NCBI GenBank assembly: GCA_951394405.1
Contig: OX596338.1
Span: forward strand, 3,720,001 to 3,784,000
Direction: 5' to 3'
Source of the DNA: Coprinellus micaceus
Taxonomy: Eukaryota; Basidiomycota; Agaricomycetes; Agaricales; Psathyrellaceae
Length of the DNA stretch: 64,000 nucleotides
The translations under genes were made by a program, and so were the position numbers. Below the pieces are notes generated by a model. It searched no databases and had not been told where the DNA came from. It saw nothing but the letters and a program-made list of their open reading frames with translations. Positions 55,652 through 64,000 of this stretch are shown here, one piece after another (position 1 is the first letter of the stretch; the number at the start of each line of letters is the position of its first letter).

Positions 55652-58378
55652 ATGGAACCAGTGGCGAACAACCAAGTCCTCTCCGCCGCCATCGATGTCT
55701 GCTCGACCCTCTCCGACATCGGCCGTGCCGTCCCCTTCGTCGCGCCCGCCTTCGTCCTGCTCAAGATCATCATCGACATCGAACAACGCGCGCAGGACGT
55801 TGACGCCAAATGCAACGACATCCTCGAGCGCATCACGTTCATGCTCAGCCACATGCCCGTGCTGAAGAAGATGGTCAAGGATGAGGGGGATGAGAAGAAG
55901 GAGTCGTTCAACATGAAGGCGATCAAGCAGGTCATTGAGAGGATGAACGAGGCGGTTCAGGGTGCCGCAGCACTCATCACCGCCTACCGCAAGCAATCGC
56001 CAATTGCGAGGCGCTTGAGTATCAGCAATAGGGACAAATTCACCAAGTGTGCTGAGTCTCTGAATAACTGTTGCAGCGACCTGTTGATGAGCCTGCAGAT
56101 CAGGCAGTCGCAGCAGCTGAATGTGTTGACGGAGAGAGCTGTGCCGCTGGACGAGGAGGATTGGGCTGCCAAGACGTTCGTGGAGGCGCATGGTGGGGAC
56201 TTTGAGGCGGTTCAGTATGATCGGGAGTTGGTGAAGGAGTACGCGAAGGAGCGGGATATGGTGATGGACGATTCGGTTATGGATCAGCTGGAGGACGGTG
56301 CTGTAACGGAATCTGTGGAGCAGTTCTCGACCCGCTTGGAGAAGATCGTGAAGGACAATGTCAGCACAGCCATCGTGGATGGGCTGAAGGAACTTGCGAC
56401 GCAACTCATGACGGTTGAGCATGAGCAGGTCCTGGTATGCGTTCAATGCGAGTCGAACTTCACGCGTTCCTCGAACCATGCCAAGGCGTGCTCGTATCAC
56501 CGCGCAAGCTACAACTCATGGAGCAAGAGCTATCCCTGCTGCGACACCGCTCATCCTTGCCAATACTCCTTCCACAGGGAGAAACACCACTGCGATTACC
56601 CGTACGGTACATTCTTCCCCCGGGCGCAAAATATCAACAACTACGTCGATACAGTCGACGAATGGGTGGCCGTCAAAGATACAAGTCTCGACGAAGAGGA
56701 GAATGTGGAAAAGGCCTCTGTCGGCCAGCTTCTTCGTTGGGTATCGAGGGGAGCACGACTTCAAGAGCCCACGATCCTCATCTCTGTGGGTAGCGTCTGG
56801 TGGAATACGCCCTATTACTTCAACACCTTCACCCTCTCGGACCTGCAGAACATCTCGAAATCAGTCCGGCACTCGCGCCGCACCCTCATCTTTCGCACTT
56901 CGCCTGACGAGACCGCGGAGTCGTATGCCAGCGCTGAGTGGTTGCTTTCGATCTCGGGGAAGATCACAGGGGTGAGGTTGACAGCTAAAGCAAGCACCTC
57001 TACGACGCCCTTCGTTCGAGTGTGCCCCATCGACCTGGCTACAGGCCAAAAGTCCGGGGATGTACTCGTTATCTCTGACGGAGGCATGCGTTCATACCTC
57101 CCCGCGATACCGTATGTACTTCCCCAGACGGTCCGAGTGTGCCCGGAGCTCAGCGACGCCCCTGTTCGCCCCGCGAAGAAGGATTTCAAGACGAGGACGA
57201 GTACACCTACGTTCAAGGTGATTATGAGGAACGTTGACGAACCTCCCTTGGCGGCTAACCCGAACGTTGGGGGTGTCAAGTTCGATTATTTCCGGGGTGC
57301 GGTGTCCGTCTTCAACAACAACGCACCAGGGTCGAACCTTCCCATCACCATCGCCGCTGCGAAGGCGTCGTACCGGTTCGTCGGAGAGAAGGAGTACAAG
57401 GATGCGGTGAAGTCGATGGGAGAGTCGAACATGGAGATCCTCGACGGCATCCTGTTCCCGTTGACTATCGAACCACGGCAGAGCGCGAACATCAAATTTG
57501 AGGTGGCGGTTCCGAGGACGGAGGAGGACTCGAAGCGGGATGTGAGGTGGTGGAATAGGGCACTGTGTGCACGACACCGGCCTGTACGCGTCAAGCTCAC
57601 CTTGGAGGATATCGAGGGGGAGGATGCTTCCCTGGTCTTGGAATACGTTTTCAAGCCATTCCCTTTCCCTCAAGTCAAGGAGGAGGATTTGGCGGCGTTT
57701 TGGTTTGATGAGCCGGAGATGATAACGAGGCGGATGGTTAAGGTGGAGAAGACGGATAGGGACGACGAAGTGGTTAGGATTGATGGGTCAGAGGTTAAGG
57801 TGAAGACGCTTGAGAGGGCGGTGTATCGAGCGTTGAAGACTGGGAAGACGGAGGTGGATTTGGAGATTGGGAAGGATAAGGAGTACGGAGAGTGGGAGTG
57901 GAAGGCTTGGGCGCTGGTGGATATCTCTTGCAGAAGGGTGTACGCGTTTAAGATTCTCCTTCAAGAAGGGAAACTCGTTCCGGAGGACAAGAAGAGCTTG
58001 GGGTGCCTCGGATATGCGCTTTGCCCGGACTATGGCCAAATCATCGAAGGCAAGACACGGCCAGTCAGCTATGCCACTGAAAGTGTTCGCTTTCCTCCGA
58101 CAGGAGGCTTGAAGCCCTACGTGCACTACATGTATCCCCAGTACGACTCGGTGGACGATTGGAAGCCTCCGCTCCCGCCGAAGCCGAGTAGGACTCTGAG
58201 CACGTCCAATTTCCTACCGGCCTCGCCTGGAGGCGTGTCAAATGGAGCGCATCCCTCCGTGGTTCCACTCCAGGTGCCGGAGGACCTCAATCAACGACTC
58301 GCATCCTTGGATGTAAATCTTGGGAGGATAGCTGACGCGCTGGAGCAGCTTGTTGGGGTCCTAAAAGCAAAGCAATAG
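55652..58378 (+). CDS. Large protein with MLKL/HeLo-like helical N-terminus and Cys/His cluster
   Basis: A single exon of 908 aa from the ATG at 55652 (context GCCATGG); an upstream in-frame ATG at 55253 would add 133 less convincing residues. Residues about 1-150 are helical, with AAIDVCSTLSDIGRAVPFVAP and evenly spaced hydrophobics, similar to the N-terminal bundle of fungal MLKL/HeLo-type cell-death proteins (inference from pattern only). Residues about 262-320 are rich in Cys and His (CVQCESNF, CSYHRASYNSW, YPCCDTAHPCQYSFHREKHHC), perhaps binding zinc. The rest is a beta-rich region of unknown kind, ending in a short amphipathic helix. No kinase or NTPase domain was seen. Confidence 0.75.
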   Translation: MEPVANNQVLSAAIDVCSTLSDIGRAVPFVAPAFVLLKIIIDIEQRAQDVDAKCNDILERITFMLSHMPVLKKMVKDEGDEKKESFNMKAIKQVIERMNEAVQGAAALITAYRKQSPIARRLSISNRDKFTKCAESLNNCCSDLLMSLQIRQSQQLNVLTERAVPLDEEDWAAKTFVEAHGGDFEAVQYDRELVKEYAKERDMVMDDSVMDQLEDGAVTESVEQFSTRLEKIVKDNVSTAIVDGLKELATQLMTVEHEQVLVCVQCESNFTRSSNHAKACSYHRASYNSWSKSYPCCDTAHPCQYSFHREKHHCDYPYGTFFPRAQNINNYVDTVDEWVAVKDTSLDEEENVEKASVGQLLRWVSRGARLQEPTILISVGSVWWNTPYYFNTFTLSDLQNISKSVRHSRRTLIFRTSPDETAESYASAEWLLSISGKITGVRLTAKASTSTTPFVRVCPIDLATGQKSGDVLVISDGGMRSYLPAIPYVLPQTVRVCPELSDAPVRPAKKDFKTRTSTPTFKVIMRNVDEPPLAANPNVGGVKFDYFRGAVSVFNNNAPGSNLPITIAAAKASYRFVGEKEYKDAVKSMGESNMEILDGILFPLTIEPRQSANIKFEVAVPRTEEDSKRDVRWWNRALCARHRPVRVKLTLEDIEGEDASLVLEYVFKPFPFPQVKEEDLAAFWFDEPEMITRRMVKVEKTDRDDEVVRIDGSEVKVKTLERAVYRALKTGKTEVDLEIGKDKEYGEWEWKAWALVDISCRRVYAFKILLQEGKLVPEDKKSLGCLGYALCPDYGQIIEGKTRPVSYATESVRFPPTGGLKPYVHYMYPQYDSVDDWKPPLPPKPSRTLSTSNFLPASPGGVSNGAHPSVVPLQVPEDLNQRLASLDVNLGRIADALEQLVGVLKAKQ

Positions 58379-60304
58379 TCCACAGATTCCCCGTCCTTAT
58401 TTAAAAATACCCTTGTACATACCAGAAATAGGGTGTCACTAGCTCACTTCACTCGCCTTGGTCCTACAATATGGTGGTGAATTGGTAGAGGTTGAGTTCA
58501 ACTTCCCCTCCCAGGAAATCGGCTTCTGCACGGTTCGAAGCCACACTGTTTACTCCCCAGGCCACCACCAAACAATTCAATTTGCATAAAAGCCCCTTCC
58601 CCTCCGATTCCCTTCCTCTTTACCGCACTCAAGTCAAATTGCAAGCCAAAGCCAACTCAGCCTCGGCTTGTGCCATAGTAGTGCTGAAATCGACTGGACG
58701 TCTTAGCGCTCGGCTGCCTTGTAATGGGGTGGTCATCGTTTGCTCTTTGTTGCATCTGCGAAAGTGGGTGCGTTGGGGAGGGGAAATAGAGCCGGTGGTT
58801 CAAACATTTCGAACACTTCTAGACCAATTGTGGGTGTACGTAGGCGGACTAGGTTCAATGATACTGTATATTCAGGGGTGGTGCTTCAGCCGTTAATGGA
58901 AACAGTGGACGTCCAGGACTGGCCTTCATCACGAAATGATGAGCTTTGGGGTGGGGTCTCCTGTACCGGTTCGTCTCGAGGGTCTTCTTAGACTCCTTGA
59001 GCTTGGGCGCTGGCCCATCACTTGAACTGAACGTGGGCGACAACAGGGCGCTTGGGAAATCGTCATGTGGAATATTGGTGCGCCCAGGATTTCATCCAAC
59101 AGACTGGGATGATACGATGTTGTACTTGAACCCGTTGTTACTCCCGAGGGGAATTTGAAGTGGGTTCACCCACACCGTTGCCCCCGTAGAGCCCTGGAAA
59201 CTTATGGCATGGAATATCCAGTGGGATAATAACTGAATTGGAAGCTTTCCAGTGCCCACATGCCTACACATCCATGTGAGTTAACCGCTTTCTACTCATC
59301 CTGAAGCAGCCCGAAGCCTCATTCTCGTGAAACTGACAAAAATCGAATCTCAGGGCGCGAACCGACCCTGAAACTGTGCTTATTTGATATTTATAGCCGT
59401 CATAGCAACGTTTATGAACGAGGGATTGTCCCGAAGCAATGGTCCCGGGCGCTAAAGGTACGTACAGATGTTTCCCCGAGATCGCTGCGCCTGGGCCAGA
59501 GAATATGGGAAGCATGATTGGGTCGAATGGTGTCTGAAAGCGCATGCCCAACCCCGCTCCATTTACAACATGGTGATTACAAGCTGACGGGGCCCGATGA
59601 GAGTCTAAGGTTGGATAACGAACCGCGAGTTGGAGATCCCGGGGTGGTGGGCGCTCGTCGCTTCGGCACAGGGGAGCTTCATCGCATCGATTGAGTCTCC
59701 CTCTGCGCCAGTGTTGCTTCCACCGGGTTCCATCTATCAACAGCCGATCGTCTGCTCAGATATCATCATATCCGAAGGTAGGCTTGCGACGGCGATCTCT
59801 GAAGTGAATGATGTTGTGGATCGGCCTTCTGTTCTCGTCGAATTCTATTCAGTTCATGACGATGAAATAAAACACAGGTTCTAGGTCTCTTCGCTGTCTG
59901 AGTACGCACCCAATCGTGGCCTCTTACCAGAAAGATCGCCAATTTTGGCTGAATGAGACGGGACATGACATAACCTCATCGTTTCGACGGATTTTAATGA
60001 GTACGCTGGCCTCGACCCAAGATGGCGTCAACAAATACCTTCTATCATGACTCAGGATGTTCTCCTGGCGGTACAGCAATGTTTACACTACTACACATTG
60101 CCGCCAATGACGCAGAGTCGGTGGACGGAAGCAACTGTGGGTGTCGATGCCCAACGCACTGCCGTCGGGTTTGGTTGCCGGTATTTGCCGGGCGGCCCTC
60201 CATTCGGAACAAAATTGGCCGACGGAGTTTCCGGGAGAACGTGCTGGGGTTGGATTCGTCGCTGCTCGGAACCGTTCCTCGTCCTCGTCTGTCCTTTCCT
60301 CGTC
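58379..60304. other. 1.9-kb gap without a supported gene
   Basis: Open frames of up to about 160 codons occur but carry no motifs, and no exon chain could be built. GGGCGCTT lies at 59046-59053. Confidence 0.5.
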
Positions 60305-61263
<959 letters not shown>

Positions 61264-61763
61264 GCGAAGGTGTGGTGAGTGCTTACCATTTACATACACT
61301 AGATTGTCGGTAATAGACAGGCATTGTACCCATCGAGATCGACGTCGCGTGAAGATTCAGGGTCCCAGTCAACTGGAAAGTGGGAGCGAGGAGCAGAGTG
61401 ATTTGCAGGGTCGGTCGAGACTCACACGTGGACTACAAACGATCCAGATCTGCGAATACAAAACCCATTCGGATGTACGGATCGGCAGGGGAAAGTTCAC
61501 TCGCCGACTTGGGGATGGTAATCCGCCTGCTGTGCCCGAACGATGCAGTCATTTCCCATCACCACAGAACTGACATCCAGATTTCCCCGTTATCCATGAA
61601 GTATGCACTAGGGTTGTTTTCGCTCTTCTAGGTCTTTCCCGATTCGACATTGCCTTGCCGTACTTTGTTGCATGGTGAAATTCATCCGAAGATATATACA
61701 TACTGCATGGTAGGGTCTATTTGGGGACACCAGCCCGTTCCTACGTCTCCTGCCTCACCCTCG
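61264..61763. other. Intergenic before the Zn2Cys6 gene
   Basis: No gene was seen. An ATATATA stretch at 61692-61698 may be the TATA box of the next gene. Confidence 0.45.
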
Positions 61764-64000
61764 ATGAAAGATCGAACGACGAAAAAGGCCGACGGAAATA
61801 GCCTTCGACGAGGTTTGGCTTGCCTCTCGTGTCGGTGAGTGGTTGCTTCCTTGGACGTCGTATTCTGCGATGCTCACAAACGTCACCCCGGCGCTCGATT
61901 TAGTCGAAGGAAGCTAGTGAGTCCTTTTGTGCCCGTGGGCGCTTCCCAACTCTGACAGCGTCGTTGTTCCTAGAAATGTGATGGTCAAAAACCGGCCTGC
62001 TCCCATTGCAGTGGCAGGAACAGAGAGTCGGAATGCGAGTACGACAATGACAAGAAAAAGAGCAGGCTTCAGGCGCTCAAAGACCGCGAAGAGCTCCTTC
62101 GGCACCAAGTTAATATCCTCGAAATGGCGTATCGGGGCAACATCCCATCGTCTTCGTCTTCGTCCTCGTCTATCTACGCCACCCCATTCTCCGATGGGTC
62201 GGAGATCATGAGCACCCCTTCAGGGTCCTCAACTAGCTCTCTGCCATATTTCACTCCACCCCCGGAGTACCCTATCATGGGCGCTTACAGCTCCCAGAGG
62301 GTCTCTCCACCACTCCTCCAACAATCCATCGGGCCGGCGTTCTCTTACCAAAACCTACCCAACGAACTATTGATCACCCTGTACGCATCCAACTTTCATT
62401 TCATCTTCATCGTATGGTCCTCGATGTTCTTCGCACCTCGTGAACGCATTCGCGCGTGCCGTACGTGGCTGACATCTTATGTTCCAGACTCCAGTGCTTC
62501 CTATCACACCAAAACCAATGCTGCTTCTTTACGTATACAGATCCCCGCCATCGATTCTCCTCGAACTCATTAAACCCACCTCACCCCGCCCTCCTGGGGT
62601 CGATATACCTCCTCGGATGCTACTTCCTAGGCCCAACTTCGCCCCACGCATCCCTCACAGGCCCGCTCCTCAAGAACGCAGTGCGCGACGTCCTCCAGGC
62701 GGTCGGTTCCCCCCGCCCGCCCGTCGACGTCGTCCAAGCCTGTTGCTTGATCGGACAGTATTGCTATTTCACCGGGGACAAAGTGCAGGGGTATCGCCAT
62801 GCGTTTGCGGCTGCGCGTATGGCTACAACCTTAGGTCTGCATCAGCTCAAGAGGGAGCAAGATGTGTGGGCGGTGGGGAGTGAAGTGTTTGAGGGGGGAG
62901 GGGGTAGCCCATTCGTGGATGAGAGGGTGAACGAGATTGCGGTGTTTTGGCAGGTCTTTACGGTGGATAGGATGTGGAGTGCGGCGTATGGGTTGGTTGC
63001 TGCGCTACCTGACGAGAGTTCGCCGTCAAGGAGGATTACGACGCCGTTCCCTGCGATTAGTGGTTGGGTGAATGTGAGTGTCGTGCTGAACTCGCAAGTA
63101 CTTTGGTCTGATATTCATCGCCGACCTTCATAGTACGACGAGTGCACGTCGATTCTCTACCCGCCTGGCAAAACAGCCTCGTTCGTGGACCTGCTGGTAT
63201 CCACCGACATGCACTTCCCAGCCGCCCCCACCCCAAGTATGCTCAAGTCGATGGCTGTAGCCCTCTTCGATCGAACATCCCGTGTACGATGTACGTCTGA
63301 TTCCTCACTACCCAATCTTGACCAAAACCAACGATTATGCATCCATGCTCGCTTCCCTCATTTCCAGCCTCCCAATTCAACGACGGCACCGACTTTCTTA
63401 ATCACCAGTCCGCGAGCACCATGCTCCACCGCCTACGCTCGATCGTACCCCCCTTCGCTGGGAGGCCAGCGTGGGCGGCGAGCCCTCCCTTCCTCGACAT
63501 GGACCTGTTCGCGATACATACGATCCTGCATGTGTGCACGATGCAAATTTGTCCTTCGCGGAGGAGTGGATCTGGAGACGCATTCGGGCAGTCCGCGTTG
63601 GGTGGGCTGCTGGCGATGATGGATCAGTTAGACGAGGCAGATTATACGTTCTTAGACCCTGTTGTCGCGGTATGTCCAACTCTATACTATGCTTTGGGGT
63701 ACTTATATCCATTGATATTGATGTCCGCTTGTCACTAGATATGCTGGAGCAAAGCTGCGAACAACCTCCTACGCAACCTCCGCACGTTCGACGCGCCGCT
63801 TACGGCGTTGACAAGCGTCCGACAAATTCGAGACTTCGTCGAGCGGTTGCAGCATGGCGTGAAGCAGATATCCTTATACCACCCTCTCGCAGGTACGTGC
63901 TGTTTACTATCGTATCTTTGGGTCTTCGTGGCTTACTTGGAAATCTTAGGCGAATTGGAACGAACGTTGCGGAAAGAGATTCAAGTCGAATTTGGATTTG
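61764..64000 (+). CDS. Zn2Cys6 fungal transcription factor (3' end outside window)
   Basis: Exons are 61764-61834, 61904-61916, 61974-62380, 62488-63073, 63134-63290, 63368-63669, 63739-63892 and 63950 onward, cut by the window edge (at least 580 aa). The binuclear cluster is C-x2-C-x6-C-x6-C-x2-C-x8-C (residues about 20-50), built across two introns with a 13-nt exon between. A short coiled coil (RLQALKDREELLRHQVNI) follows. From exon 4 comes the fungal-specific regulatory domain (ALLGSIYLLGCYFLG, GYRHAFAAARMATTLGLHQL, FWQVFTVDRMWSAAYG). An alternative ATG at 61707 would sit too close to the putative TATA box. Target genes are unknown. Confidence 0.86.

Overview
The window looks like nuclear DNA of a mushroom-type basidiomycete (Agaricomycetes). 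Genes are dense and on both strands. They are split by many 46-100 nt GT-AG introns, and the protein families are fungal: HOS2-type deacetylase, ADA3, ALG2, PER1, OPA3, chitin deacetylase, Zn2Cys6 factor and basidiomycete-style NACHT ATPases. I do not name a species. Exon coordinates were built by hand from reading-frame continuity, splice sites and family motifs; nearly all models close in frame.

Layout. 0.8-14 kb is mostly housekeeping: an intron-containing tRNA-Gly, ALG2, a DOPA-dioxygenase-like gene with a 5-nt microexon, a secreted chitin deacetylase, PRPP synthetase, glutamate 5-kinase, a second tRNA-Gly and a glyoxalase-like protein. 14.5-20.2 kb holds an unknown protein with a nuclease-like ExK motif and three tandem SAM methyltransferases, two of them with His-rich N-termini. 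20.5-26 kb has an F-box protein and the divergent pair HOS2/PER1.

26-44 kb is the accessory part. It carries four copies of one STAND/NACHT-type ATPase family (A, B, C, D). A and C are intact. B is cut by a 223-bp terminal-inverted-repeat element with a perfect 9-bp target duplication. D is internally deleted, truncated and altered in Walker B. Between B and C lie a predicted secreted, very basic protein, an SLC41/MgtE transporter, ADA3 and a third tRNA-Gly.

44-51 kb has OPA3 and a tandem array of four small secreted, C-terminally anchored proteins. The first copy is frameshifted, and a 742-bp hAT-like element with an 8-bp target duplication follows it. 51-64 kb has a TPR-CCCH protein with three repeated alpha/beta domains, a large protein with an N-terminal helical region like MLKL/HeLo cell-death domains plus a Cys/His cluster, adenylate kinase, and a Zn2Cys6 factor cut by the window edge.

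The best candidates for an undescribed system are the NACHT family, with its short N-terminal motif and unfamiliar Cys-containing C-terminal module, and the tandem secreted family. No CRISPR, rRNA, phage or viral genes were seen.
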